From positions 1 to 42,728 of the forward strand of contig JAGVAP010000026.1 of NCBI GenBank assembly GCA_020060215.1: a stretch of DNA of 42,728 bases, in the 5' to 3' direction. A program made the position numbers and the translations under genes. The DNA is from Deltaproteobacteria bacterium. GTDB lineage: Bacteria > Desulfobacterota > DSM-4660 > Desulfatiglandales > HGW-15. This document shows, in pieces, positions 1-8,106 of this stretch; position 1 is the stretch's first letter, and every line of letters starts with the position of its first letter. Below the pieces are notes generated by a model that was not told where the DNA came from, searched no databases, and was given only the letters and a program-made list of their open reading frames with translations.

Positions 1-1064
1 AGCAGCCCCTCGTCAGTGACCCGGCCGGATCTGAGGTATCGCCTCGATACGTCCAAGGCCTTTCGCAACCCCTGCGCTCCCTTTCCCCGTCGGACCCTCG
101 ATTCATCCCCGACCCATCGAACCATCGACTCGAGTGCGAACGCCCTCTTTTCCCCCTGCTGAAAAAGGCGGGCCATGGCCCTGACGTATTCCATGGAAGA
201 CCGGACTGTCTTCCCTCGCAGCGGCCGGGCCGGGCCGAAGCGCCTGCCGAAGGCGGCCCAGAGGAAGAGTGCAAGCAGAAGAGATTGCAGCAGGGGGTAG
301 AAGACGACGGATCGGCTCACATATCCCAGGATGGATGTCGCCCGGCCGAAGCCGTGGTGGTACTCATCCACGGCGACGGCCCCGTTCCCCAGATGAACCA
401 GCAGCAGGTTCAGGAAGAGCCGACCGTGGTCGCCCGACCGCAGCGAAGCATTTGTGAAGAGAAACGGATCGGCCACGGCAATGACTCGCCCTCTTCCCTC
501 GTTCACCACCGCGATGAACCCTCCGACCTCGTCGGCTGCATGAAAGACGACATGCGGCCTCGATGAGGCGAGTCCCTGGGAAACGGTCCTGGAAACCACA
601 TACCCAGGCGATGCGTAGGGCCCGGGACAAAACCTGTGCGGACGATTCCGGTCTTTGAAGATGCTCTTGGATGAGAAGACCTTTTCAATCCCGAAGAACG
701 TCATGAATGCACCGGCCGGCGCTGACGAGAGGATCAGGGTCCCTCCTCGGCGCACCCACTTCCCGATCTCTTCCAGTTCTCCGGCATCGGGGCCCAACTC
801 AGGCTGAAGGATGGCCAGAACGGTGAACCGGCTGTCCAGGGACGCGATCGGTGCCTCCCACCGCTCTACGGGGATATCAAGATGTTTGAGCCAGAGATAA
901 AGGGCCTTGTAGCCGTGGGGCCCGGTGCTGTAGGTCGTGGGCCTCCCCTGGCCCGGCTCTCCCTTTTGGAGATTCCCCGAGAGGATCAGTCCAAAGACCC
1001 CGAAGAAGAGGAGGAGATAGAAAAAAAGCGTTCGCTTCTTGGCCGATGAAAAGCCGCCCGTCAT
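1..1064 (-). CDS. DUF4350 domain-containing membrane protein (partial, C-terminus off window)
   Basis: Reading the minus strand from an ATG at 1064-1062 gives an uninterrupted frame to the window edge, about 354 residues. It begins MTGGFSSAKKRTLFFYLLLF, a short basic start followed by a membrane segment (about residues 11-28). A soluble domain of the DUF4350 / GldG-like type follows, with YSTGPHGYKALYLWLK, a WVRRGGTLILSS stretch and a VIAVADPFLFTNASL stretch typical of the family. A second hydrophobic segment (VVFYPLLQSLLLALFLWAAF) lies near residue 250, and a basic cytoplasmic tail follows. The ATG overlaps the TGA of the upstream DUF4129 gene (ATGA), so the two are translationally coupled. 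Such pairs often accompany MoxR ATPases and DUF58 proteins, which would lie beyond the left edge. Biochemical role unknown. Confidence 0.8.
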   Translation of the reverse strand, partial: MTGGFSSAKKRTLFFYLLLFFGVFGLILSGNLQKGEPGQGRPTTYSTGPHGYKALYLWLKHLDIPVERWEAPIASLDSRFTVLAILQPELGPDAGELEEIGKWVRRGGTLILSSAPAGAFMTFFGIEKVFSSKSIFKDRNRPHRFCPGPYASPGYVVSRTVSQGLASSRPHVVFHAADEVGGFIAVVNEGRGRVIAVADPFLFTNASLRSGDHGRLFLNLLLVHLGNGAVAVDEYHHGFGRATSILGYVSRSVVFYPLLQSLLLALFLWAAFGRRFGPARPLRGKTVRSSMEYVRAMARLFQQGEKRAFALESMVRWVGDESRVRRGKGAQGLRKALDVSRRYLRSGRVTDEGL

Positions 1065-2050
1065 ACGGCCCCCATGCGCTCCACCCACTGCCGGCAGGCC
1101 GCGAAATCCTTCCGCTCAGGGGGCTTTAATCCGTACCAAGCACTTTCGTACACTTCCGCCAGGCTTCGAAATGCGTCCGCTCTCGCCGGAGGGCCGGCGA
1201 TCTGCCGGAGGTGCTCCGTGTTGGTCGACTCAGGACGGTAGACCCACCATCCCTTGACATGGCCCTCCTGAAGCATGGAGAGGAAAAGGGCCCGCACCGC
1301 CTCCCGAAGCTCTCCCCGCTCAGCCTTCTCTTCGGCGTCCGCTCTCAGCTTCTTCCAGTCCGGTGCAGGGAACTCCTCGGGGGAATCCTTTGTCCCCCTG
1401 AGGGCCGGCTGCCTCCAGCGCCAACCGAACCTGCCGGTGGATCGGATCGCCCACACCATCAGGATGATCCCTGCGATCGCCAGTGCACCCAGGATGGCCA
1501 GAGAGATCCAGGTTAGGGTTTTCCCCTCGATCCTTTTGAAGTGACGGTCCAGCCACTCCATGATCCGGTGAAGCCTCTCCTGGAGCCATTCCTTCCACCA
1601 GGAAGGCTCCGAGTTCAGGTGCCGGAATTCCCTCGACTCGAAGACCGCATCCAGGGCCTCGCTGCCCCTTTTCCAGGGAAATGGAGGCCCGGGGTCGAGA
1701 CCGATCTGGTCCAGCAGGGCATTCATATGGATCAGGAGACGCGCCCTGCCTTCCGAAGAGTTCTCCGCCTCATCGATCCACCGCCCGAGCTGGCGGCCGT
1801 CGACCCCGGAGGTCTTTTCCCCTCCGGTGACCGGCAGCAGGACCGGAAACCGCTCCCGCAGCAGGGCCGCGTCTTCGGACGAAATGGGCCCGCCGCCCCT
1901 CGTTTGAACGAGATCCACGGATTCCCTGATCAGCGCTCGATACTCTTCGATCGAAACGGGCGATCTCGCGTGGGCAGGCAGTTCGGTCGAGAGGAGAAGG
2001 AAGATAAGGCAGGGGAAAATCCGGGATCTCTGAAGGAGGCTTTTTGCCAA
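1061..2050 (-). CDS. DUF4129 domain-containing membrane protein
   Basis: 329 residues from a TTG start at 2050, chosen because the hydrophobic signal-like segment (FPCLIFLLLSTELPAHA, residues 12-28) follows directly and no ATG fits. An extracytoplasmic region (about 30-175) is followed by one membrane helix (about 180-203, ISLAILGALAIAGIILMVWAI). A cytoplasmic C-terminal DUF4129 domain ends the protein, with the typical AVRALFLSMLQEGHVKGWWVYRPESTNTEHL-type region and YESAWYGLKPP, which marks the family end. The stop overlaps the start of the DUF4350 gene. Family members sit in MoxR/DUF58/transglutaminase-like clusters. A role in envelope processes is an inference only. Confidence 0.8.
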   Translation of the reverse strand: MAKSLLQRSRIFPCLIFLLLSTELPAHARSPVSIEEYRALIRESVDLVQTRGGGPISSEDAALLRERFPVLLPVTGGEKTSGVDGRQLGRWIDEAENSSEGRARLLIHMNALLDQIGLDPGPPFPWKRGSEALDAVFESREFRHLNSEPSWWKEWLQERLHRIMEWLDRHFKRIEGKTLTWISLAILGALAIAGIILMVWAIRSTGRFGWRWRQPALRGTKDSPEEFPAPDWKKLRADAEEKAERGELREAVRALFLSMLQEGHVKGWWVYRPESTNTEHLRQIAGPPARADAFRSLAEVYESAWYGLKPPERKDFAACRQWVERMGAV

Positions 2051-2404
2051 GACGGTCGATCTCTCCGGAGCGATTTTTGGACGGGCCGGACGCCCGAAAG
2101 AATTGGCCGATTCTAGTCGGAACCAGGAAGATGGTCAACATCCAAAGACACATCCGGTCTTTGGGCTTACCTCATTCATGGTTCGATGCCCTTCGGTACC
2201 TCAGGACAGGCCTCACCATGAACGGAATGGGTGCGCCGGAATTCTTCCGGGAACGCCAAGTTGGATGGGCCCGTAGCGATCTGATCCTTGACAAGTCTGA
2301 ACCTCGACTTAGATTCCCGGGCAAACCTGCACGACGAGTGGCGTCAGTTCAAGGAGAAGCATGGTTATCGCCACATTGAAAAGAAAGGTCAGTAGGCCGG
2401 CCCG
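2051..2404. other. Divergent intergenic region with a possible gene remnant
   Basis: This 354-bp gap separates the minus-strand DUF4129 gene from the plus-strand crotonase. A plus-strand frame closed by TAG at 2393-2395 reads LHDEWRQFKEKHGYRHIEKK near its end and looks protein-like, but it opens only after a stop at 2282-2284 and has no good start codon. It may be the tail of a lost gene. A candidate sigma-70 promoter (2288-2315) overlaps it. No strong terminator or repeat was seen. Confidence 0.4.
2288..2315 (+). promoter_or_regulatory. Candidate sigma-70 promoter for the crotonase gene
   Basis: A perfect -35 box TTGACA at 2288-2293 is followed after 16 nt by TAGATT at 2310-2315 (4 of 6 matches to TATAAT). 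The gene start is 90 nt downstream. The weak -10 box and short spacer keep this tentative. Confidence 0.35.
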
Positions 2405-3466
2405 ATGACCGACACCAGGGAAACCGCTCCCGTACTGATCCGGAGGACACGACAGACGATGTCGATCGTCCTGAACAGGCCGGAGGCGGTGAACAGCCTC
2501 GACCTGCGGATGGTGCGGCTCATCGCAAAGGCGTTGGATGAGGCGGAAGGCGATCCCCTGGTGCATCGAGTCCTGTTTTATGGAAAGGGAGAAAGGGGGT
2601 TCTGTGCGGGCGGCGACGTCAAGGCCATGGCTCGCATGGTTGGGGAAGGAAGGATGGAGGAGTGCCTCCGGTTCCTTCAGGAGGAATACCGGGTGGACCT
2701 GGCGGTCCATCGGTTCCCCAAGCCGGTGACGGTGATCGCCGACGGCATCACCATGGGAGGAGGACTGGGTCTTTGCTCAGGGGCCGACATCGTCCTGGCC
2801 ACCGAGAGGTCAAGGAGCGCCATGCCCGAGACACGCATCGGCTTCTTCCCCGACGTGGGCGCGACAGGCTGGCTCTTCAGCAAGTGCCCTCCCGGATATC
2901 CTGAATACCTGGGCATCATCGGCCATGAAGTGGCCGGCCCCGAATGTGTGCGAGTCGGCCTGGCAACCCACCTGATCTCTTCCGAAGATCTGGATGGGAC
3001 CATCGAGGCGATCGAAAACGGCGTGCTGAAGCCTTCTGCGGAAAGGTCCATTGCGGCGGAGAGTGTTCTGGAGTGCATCGACCCGTTCCTCCGGAAAGAG
3101 ATCCCTTCGGATCCTGCAATGGATGAGTGGGTCAAGACCTATTTCGCAGGTAGAACCAGCGTTGCCGGAATCGCTGAGGACCTGAGGGAGTGCACCGTTC
3201 TCACGGACCTGTGCGGGGAAGTCTTCGCGCAGCTTTCACAGCGCTCACCCACCGCAGTGGCGCTGACGCTGCAGCTGCTTCGACGAAATGAGGGCAGAGC
3301 CATAGAGGATGTCCTCGAGGCCGACCTGAGGGCCGCCCGCTTCATCCTCTCCCATCCTGATTTTCTCGAGGGGGTCCGGGCGCGCCTCATCGACAAGGAT
3401 GACCGGCCTCGATGGAGACCGGCCAGGACGGAAGAGGTCACTCTCGATCCGGACATATTCCGATGA
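2405..3466 (+). CDS. 3-hydroxyisobutyryl-CoA hydrolase-like enoyl-CoA hydratase/isomerase family protein
   Basis: 353 residues, the usual length of the ECH_2 / HIBYL-CoA hydrolase branch of the crotonase superfamily and longer than a simple enoyl-CoA hydratase (about 260). The oxyanion-hole segments FCAGGD (66-71) and ITMGGGLGL (115-123) are present. The stretch AMPETRIGFFPDVGATG (139-155) matches the hydrolase signature MPET-IGLFPDVG, so E142 and D150 correspond to the catalytic acidic pair of HIBCH. The expected reaction is thioester hydrolysis of a 3-hydroxyacyl-CoA in valine or related branched-chain catabolism, in the cytoplasm. A hydratase acting on another acyl-CoA cannot be excluded. 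An AAGAAAGG stretch lies about 16 nt before the ATG, so the ribosome site is weak. The next gene is another acyl-thioester enzyme about 280 bp downstream. Confidence 0.85.
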   Translation: MTDTRETAPVLIRRTRQTMSIVLNRPEAVNSLDLRMVRLIAKALDEAEGDPLVHRVLFYGKGERGFCAGGDVKAMARMVGEGRMEECLRFLQEEYRVDLAVHRFPKPVTVIADGITMGGGLGLCSGADIVLATERSRSAMPETRIGFFPDVGATGWLFSKCPPGYPEYLGIIGHEVAGPECVRVGLATHLISSEDLDGTIEAIENGVLKPSAERSIAAESVLECIDPFLRKEIPSDPAMDEWVKTYFAGRTSVAGIAEDLRECTVLTDLCGEVFAQLSQRSPTAVALTLQLLRRNEGRAIEDVLEADLRAARFILSHPDFLEGVRARLIDKDDRPRWRPARTEEVTLDPDIFR

Positions 3467-3748
3467 ACCCCTCGAAAGGGTGCAGGATTTAGGTGCAGGA
3501 TCCATTTTTGGTTCTTTCTTCCATCCAGGATGGTGCATCTCGGATCCCAGGATCCGTGGCTTCGGCGACGCCCGTAAGGAAATGCCGGCGTACCGGAAAA
3601 ACTTGCTTATTCCTTCTGCCGCTGATAAAAAGACCGGAATCCCGAGACGGGATCCAGATTGCGTTCAGTACGGGATAAAACGGAACAACAGCCTGAATCG
3701 AGGTCGAGGCTCCTTGATTTGGCTGTTTGCGTATTGGAGCAGGAGCGT

Positions 3749-4816
3749 ATGCCGCATTCGATCATCACTGGAACCGGTAGCTATATACCCTCCCTGAAAG
3801 TGCCGAACGATCATTTCCTGGATCGTTCATTCCTGAACGCCGGTGGAGAACCGTTTGAATTTCCGACCGCTTCCATCATCGAAAAGTTTATGGATATCAC
3901 GTGCATCCGGGAGCGAAGGTATGTCACAGACGATCTGAAGACCTCTGACATCGCCTTTCTCGCCGCCGAGCGAGCCTTGGAGGGTACGGAAAGGGAAGAG
4001 CTCGACTTCATCATTGTGGCCCAGAACTTCGGGGACGTTGCGGCCGGCGACCGTACCCACGACATGATTCCCACCATCGCGGCGAGGGTGAAACACAAGC
4101 TCGGCATCATGAATCCCTACACCGTGGCGTACGACGTGCCTTTCGGCTGTCCGGGATGGATCCACGGGATGACCCTCGCGGACTATTACATCAAATCGGG
4201 CGATGCCAAGAAGGTCCTGGTGATCGGGGCCGAGACCCTGTCCAGGGTATCGGATCCTTATGACCGCGACAGCATGATCTATTCGGATGGGGCCGGCGCC
4301 ACGCTGGTCGAAGCATCGGAGGGCGAATCCGGGATCCTGTCTCATGTGACCCGATCCGACACGCTGAAGGATGCCTACCTGCTCTGGCTGGGCAAATCCT
4401 ATGGTCCGCCCGTAAACGGCAACGGACATGGGCTTTACCTGAAGATGCACGGGCATGAAATATTCAAGTATGCGGTCAGGATCGTGCCGGAGGTCATCAA
4501 GAAGAGCCTCGAGAAGGCAAACCTGACCCTGCGGGATATCCGGAAGGTGCTGGTCCACCAGGCGAATCAGAAGATGGACGAGGCCATTTTGAGGAGGTTG
4601 TTCAAGATCTACAATGCCGAGGAGATCCCGGAAAACATCATGCCCATGACCATCTCCTGGCTGGGGAACAGCTCCGTGGCCACCCTGCCCACCCTGTATG
4701 ATCTCCTGATGAGAGGGAGCCTCCAGGACCATGAGGTCCGATCAGGAGACGTATTGGTGTTTGCATCCGTCGGGGCGGGGATGAATGTCAATGCGATGGT
4801 GTACCAGGTCCCTTGA
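3749..4816 (+). CDS. 3-oxoacyl-ACP synthase III (FabH)-like ketoacyl synthase
   Basis: 355 residues from the ATG at 3749, preceded by AGGAG at 3741-3745. The frame is open further upstream, but that part (residues like RDKTEQQPESRSRLL) is not family-like. It is a thiolase-fold condensing enzyme with the Cys-His-Asn triad visible: C134 in DVPFGCPGW, H270 in LVHQANQKMDEAI and N307 in WLGNSSVATLP. The C-terminus VLVFASVGAGMNVNAMVYQ is the FabH glycine-rich end. The residues around the cysteine (FGCPGW rather than ACAGF) and the length (canonical FabH is about 320) place it in a divergent branch, so the acyl substrate is unclear; fatty-acid initiation or a specialised ketoacyl or HMG-type condensation are both possible. 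It is not in an obvious fab operon. Confidence 0.85.
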   Translation: MPHSIITGTGSYIPSLKVPNDHFLDRSFLNAGGEPFEFPTASIIEKFMDITCIRERRYVTDDLKTSDIAFLAAERALEGTEREELDFIIVAQNFGDVAAGDRTHDMIPTIAARVKHKLGIMNPYTVAYDVPFGCPGWIHGMTLADYYIKSGDAKKVLVIGAETLSRVSDPYDRDSMIYSDGAGATLVEASEGESGILSHVTRSDTLKDAYLLWLGKSYGPPVNGNGHGLYLKMHGHEIFKYAVRIVPEVIKKSLEKANLTLRDIRKVLVHQANQKMDEAILRRLFKIYNAEEIPENIMPMTISWLGNSSVATLPTLYDLLMRGSLQDHEVRSGDVLVFASVGAGMNVNAMVYQVP

Positions 4817-5184
4817 AGAGACGGGTTTGCCACAAAGACACGAAGACACCAAGAGCAAGAGTCTTGCCCCCGCCCGGAATGCCTTATGCCTCTTCTCCCT
4901 TCTCCTCCCTACCAGCGGTGCGAATGGTTATAGGCAGGGGTATGCATACAAGACCCGTAGGATGGGTGGAGCGAAGCGGAACCCATCGTTCGAGGCAACC
5001 AGGGCAGGGGTATGCATAGCAGGACCCGTAGGATGGGTGTAGCGAAGCGGAACCCATCGTTCGAGGCACCGGCGGTCTGAATCGATGGGTTTCGCTGCGC
5101 TCCATCCATCCTACGCGTTTGGAGCCTGGGAAAAAGATCTTCCTTTCCGTTTTCTTCTTGTCTTCGTGGCGGTCTTTCTTCTTC
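4817..5184. repeat. Repeat-filled intergenic region with a 70/71-bp tandem duplication
   Basis: No gene is seen. After a CACAAAGACACGAAGACACC motif (a dispersed type also at 21720), two near-identical 70/71-bp units lie head to tail (4932-5001 and 5002-5072). Each carries GGGGTATGCATA followed by the 33-41 bp GTAGGATGGGTGG element (4957-4997; 5028-5068, with GGTGTAG in place of GGTGGAG). An inverted copy of the same element follows at 5081-5115. The array lies between convergent genes, so it may also act as a structured transcript end. Confidence 0.8.
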
Positions 5185-5748
5185 CTACCAGCGGTGCCAA
5201 TGGCGGTACCGCGGCCCTCCGAAGCGGAGATATATCCCAGGGTAAGGATAGGGGTAGGGGTATGCATAATAGTAAGGGTAGGGATAGGGAGGCGGGTACA
5301 CGTACTGAGGCTGCGGCTGCACGACCACCGTCGACGGGGGAGCGGGGTCGCTGCAGATCTCTTCCACCTTTTCGCTCACCATCTTCCCGTCCTGCCAGAC
5401 CCGGTTCGTTACCGTGCGGCATTTCGTCTTCTGGTCGACAGGGCCGGGGACCGATTCAACGGCTGAGCCGCTCTTGTCATAATAGACCACCGGTTTCTCA
5501 TAAAGGGCCGCTTCCCTTGCGGCCTGGTGGTCCTGGTCGACCGCATTTCCCACAAGGCCACCGAGGATCGTCCCCGCGCCGAGCCCTATGAGCGTGCCTG
5601 CCGTGTTCCCGCCGATAGCCTGGCCGAGCAGGGCGCCGGCTCCCGCGCCGATCAGGGCGCCTTTTTGCGTGTTATAACGGTCGGGATAGGCGCAGGATGA
5701 CGCCAAGGCGACCACGAACGTGAGTACGAGCAAGTGTCCCTTTTTCAT
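5185..5748 (-). CDS. Glycine-zipper outer-membrane lipoprotein (Rick_17kDa / YMGG-like)
   Basis: 187 residues from an ATG at 5748 with a strong GGAGG five bases upstream. The frame is open further but the extension has no signal sequence. Residues 1-19 form a lipoprotein signal, MKKGHLLVLTFVVALASSC, with the lipobox ending in C19. A glycine-zipper 2TM domain follows (about 30-75), with repeated GxxxG spacing in GALIGAGAGALLGQAIGG and GTLIGLGAGTILGGLVGNAV. A soluble middle part contains two cysteines (KTKCRTV and EEICSD). The C-terminal quarter is extremely rich in Pro and Tyr (YPPPYPYPYYYAYPYPYP). Glycine-zipper lipoproteins of this class are envelope proteins; the exact function is unknown. 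It converges on the repeat array to its left. Confidence 0.85.
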   Translation of the reverse strand: MKKGHLLVLTFVVALASSCAYPDRYNTQKGALIGAGAGALLGQAIGGNTAGTLIGLGAGTILGGLVGNAVDQDHQAAREAALYEKPVVYYDKSGSAVESVPGPVDQKTKCRTVTNRVWQDGKMVSEKVEEICSDPAPPSTVVVQPQPQYVYPPPYPYPYYYAYPYPYPYPGIYLRFGGPRYRHWHRW

Positions 5749-5941
5749 GAATTCCTCCGGTACAAAAAACCAAAAGAGAGTTCCAGGATGCAGGTCTGAA
5801 GAACCGGAAAACGGTCCCGTTACCTGGTCCTTTAGACGAATAAAAGGTCGGAAAGGTTTACCTGGGAGGCTGGAAAAGATGAAGGATCCATGGTGCGAGG
5901 TGCACGGTTGCAGGATCACCAGGCCTTCTGTCAAGCGGAAG

Positions 5942-6391
5942 TCAGCAGGGTTCAGGAGGCACGATCCTGGTCATCCTCGGGTAGTATCGGCCGCTCTTCC
6001 GGATATTTCGATTCAGGCGCCTCAGCAGAAAAAAGCTGATGAGAAGGGCAGCCACCCCGAATACGACGGATCCCAGGTCGGATGTCAGGTGAAAGAGATG
6101 ACCCACTTCGGAGCCGATCGCGGCAGCCAGGACAAAAGCGAGTATGGGCAGGAAGTATACCATGAAGGTGATCTTCATCAGGCTCTGCGCGGGCATGCTC
6201 AACTCGACCCAGTCCCCGGCCCTTGCGCCAAGGTGATTATCCACATCGATGATCATCGGTTTCTCACCCCCGATCCGCATGTGGCAGGCCCCTCTCTCCG
6301 AGCAGCCGGCGCAGGCGCCGGTCCTGACGACCCGGATCATGGCTACGCCGCCGACCACCTCTTCTATAACGCCCTTCTCCTTACTCATCAT
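5942..6391 (-). CDS. SoxR-reducing system protein RseC family membrane protein
   Basis: About 149 residues from an ATG at 6391, with GAGAG a few bases upstream. A TTG two codons earlier or a second ATG at 6388 are alternatives. The N-terminal cytoplasmic part carries the RseC/MucC cysteine cluster CAGCSERGAC. Two membrane helices follow (about 70-92, ITFMVYFLPILAFVLAAAIG, and about 103-123, SVVFGVAALLISFFLL), and a short basic tail ends the protein. In known members this family associates with the Rnf/Rsx electron-transfer complex or modulates sigma-E. No rnf genes are present here, so the partner is unknown. Confidence 0.8.
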   Translation of the reverse strand: MMSKEKGVIEEVVGGVAMIRVVRTGACAGCSERGACHMRIGGEKPMIIDVDNHLGARAGDWVELSMPAQSLMKITFMVYFLPILAFVLAAAIGSEVGHLFHLTSDLGSVVFGVAALLISFFLLRRLNRNIRKSGRYYPRMTRIVPPEPC

Positions 6392-6635
6392 GGTCAACTC
6401 TCGTGTAAGACCGGCATCCCCCCAAGAAGACGCAAAGGGAGAAATACGTCTTCGTCTCTTGGTGACCTTGTGGCCGGTTTCTTACAGTATAGCATGAAAG
6501 AGAGGGAAGGAAAAAAGGGGGAAGCGGGTCGGAAAGCGGAAGGCGGAATGAAGGAGGACATGGGGGGAGCGGAAGGGAGTTGACGTTCATACCCATTTCT
6601 CCTATCCTCCTCGAAACTGTCGATGGCTCGAGAGA

Positions 6636-7145
6636 ATGCCGATGAACAAGGACTATAAAGATGCCCTGGCGACCCTGGCCAAGCTGAGGCAGGGTGCCCT
6701 GATGCTGTCCTTGGCAAACCAATATCTTTGCGAACCCCCGTTCTTGATGAGGATCAGTCGTCAGATGGAGCGGGCGCTCCAGGAACTGCCGGCGCAGGTC
6801 AAGTCCCTCAAGAGCCGATTTCCAGGCAAATTCCTCAAGGAAGTACATACAGGGCCCCTGGTCGAGGACCTGCACCGGAAGGTCGTCATGCTGCGAAACG
6901 GCGAGGCCGAGACCAAGACGAGATGCAGTCAGGGGGAGCTGGGTCGAGAGCTGGAGCTTGGGATCGAAAAGCTGAGTGCTGCAGTCAACACCATCGCCGC
7001 GCAGGTGGAAGGAGAACCCGTTCCCCACTCCTCCGGCAGGGGTTCAAAGTTCTTCGGGCTCCAGCGCAGCCTCACGGCCATCCTTCTCCTGCTCGCCGTG
7101 ATGGGGGCTCTTCTGTTCGGGTACCTGTTCTTCATTCGATCATGA
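6636..7145 (+). CDS. Hypothetical protein with a C-terminal membrane anchor
   Basis: 169 residues, no recognised family. The first 130 residues are charged and helical-looking (KDYKDALATLAKLRQG, RQMERALQELPAQVKSLKSR, GELGRELELGIEKLSAAVNT). One hydrophobic helix (about 146-166, LTAILLLLAVMGALLFGYLFF) precedes a two-residue tail, so the protein is probably tail-anchored with the bulk in the cytoplasm. The start may be M1 or M3 (the ATG at 6642). The last 14 bases overlap the end of the convergent PP-loop gene. Codon use matches its neighbours and the frame is long, so it is likely real. Confidence 0.65.
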   Translation: MPMNKDYKDALATLAKLRQGALMLSLANQYLCEPPFLMRISRQMERALQELPAQVKSLKSRFPGKFLKEVHTGPLVEDLHRKVVMLRNGEAETKTRCSQGELGRELELGIEKLSAAVNTIAAQVEGEPVPHSSGRGSKFFGLQRSLTAILLLLAVMGALLFGYLFFIRS

Positions 7146-8106
7146 AGGATCTGAATCGGTCCTTGGGGAGCGGTTTCCCGCTCCGTACCTCTTCAATCCC
7201 CTTGAAGACCAACCTCACCCTGGCGGTCTGGCCGAGACGCGCATCGCTGTAGGCGACCGTCAGCGCCAGCGCCAGCTCTTCAATCTCGGGCGAGATCTCG
7301 CCGACGGCGATCACGGTCGGCCCCGGCACCGATTCGGTTTGCGAGAGCAGATCCTCCCTCAACGCCATGGACTGTATGGCCTCGTTTTCGGTCTGGTTTC
7401 TTCCAACCACCAGTTTGGTCCGGGGGCTTGCCCGGAAATGGCGGCCGAGCTTCAGGAGCTCGATCTCGCGCACATGGACCGGTTCTCTTGAGGAAAGGAG
7501 ATCCTTGAGCCGCCTCGAAAAGATCACGTCCGTGAGCAGGCATCCCCCGGCCGGGGAGGGATAGTCTCTGATCCCGAACCTCGCAGCCAGTTCCATCTGC
7601 GGCTTTCGGGATCGGCCTGAGAACCCCAGCAGCTCATCCCGGCGGACCCATCCTTTCACCTCGGGCACAGTCGGAGGCAGATGGCGGGCCGACAAGGGCC
7701 TCAGGATGAGCCCGTCGAAACCGCTTTCGGAGGCGACCAGCAAAAGGGCCCGCTTGTTCTGGGACAGGGGTCTCTGGCCCAGGACCTCTCCCGTGACGAT
7801 GAAACTTGCGCCCTCGCTGTCGAGCATCCTCCCGGCCTGGGAGAACATCAGGGCATGGCAATCGATGCAGGGATTCATGTTGGCCCCATAGCCGTGTTTG
7901 GGCTTCCTGACCAGCTCCAGATGGATATCGGTGATATCGATGCTCTTGAAAGGCAGCTGTATCGCGGCAGCAGACCTTTCGGCCCGCGCGGATGTGAAGA
8001 AGGGGGTCTCGAAGAAGAGGGCCAGCACCTCGATCCCCTGGGCCCTGACAAGCTGTGCAGCCAGCATGCTGTCGAGGCCACCGGAAAACACGGCCAGTGC
8101 CTTCAT
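7132..8106 (-). CDS. MnmA/ThiI-like PP-loop ATPase (putative tRNA thiouridylase)
   Basis: 324 residues from an ATG at 8106. The N-terminus MKALAVFSGGLDSMLAAQL has the PP-loop SGGxDS (residues 8-13) that binds ATP to adenylate a substrate carbonyl. A central GANMNPCIDCHALMFSQAG carries a Cys-x2-Cys pair like the MnmA region that meets the target nucleotide, and IVTGEVLGQRPLSQ and DYPSPAGGCLLTD are further conserved segments of this thiouridylase-like family. Sulfur insertion into tRNA is therefore the best guess, but the C-terminus (SPEIEELALALTVAYSDARLG and beyond) differs from true MnmA, so the modified base is uncertain. The start abuts the stop of the cbpA gene (TGAATG), indicating one transcript with it. 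Confidence 0.75.
   Translation of the reverse strand: MKALAVFSGGLDSMLAAQLVRAQGIEVLALFFETPFFTSARAERSAAAIQLPFKSIDITDIHLELVRKPKHGYGANMNPCIDCHALMFSQAGRMLDSEGASFIVTGEVLGQRPLSQNKRALLLVASESGFDGLILRPLSARHLPPTVPEVKGWVRRDELLGFSGRSRKPQMELAARFGIRDYPSPAGGCLLTDVIFSRRLKDLLSSREPVHVREIELLKLGRHFRASPRTKLVVGRNQTENEAIQSMALREDLLSQTESVPGPTVIAVGEISPEIEELALALTVAYSDARLGQTARVRLVFKGIEEVRSGKPLPKDRFRSFMIE

Noticed and set aside
4932..5115. Possible CRISPR array from regularly repeated units
   Set aside because: Only two direct units plus one inverted, no distinct spacers and no cas genes.
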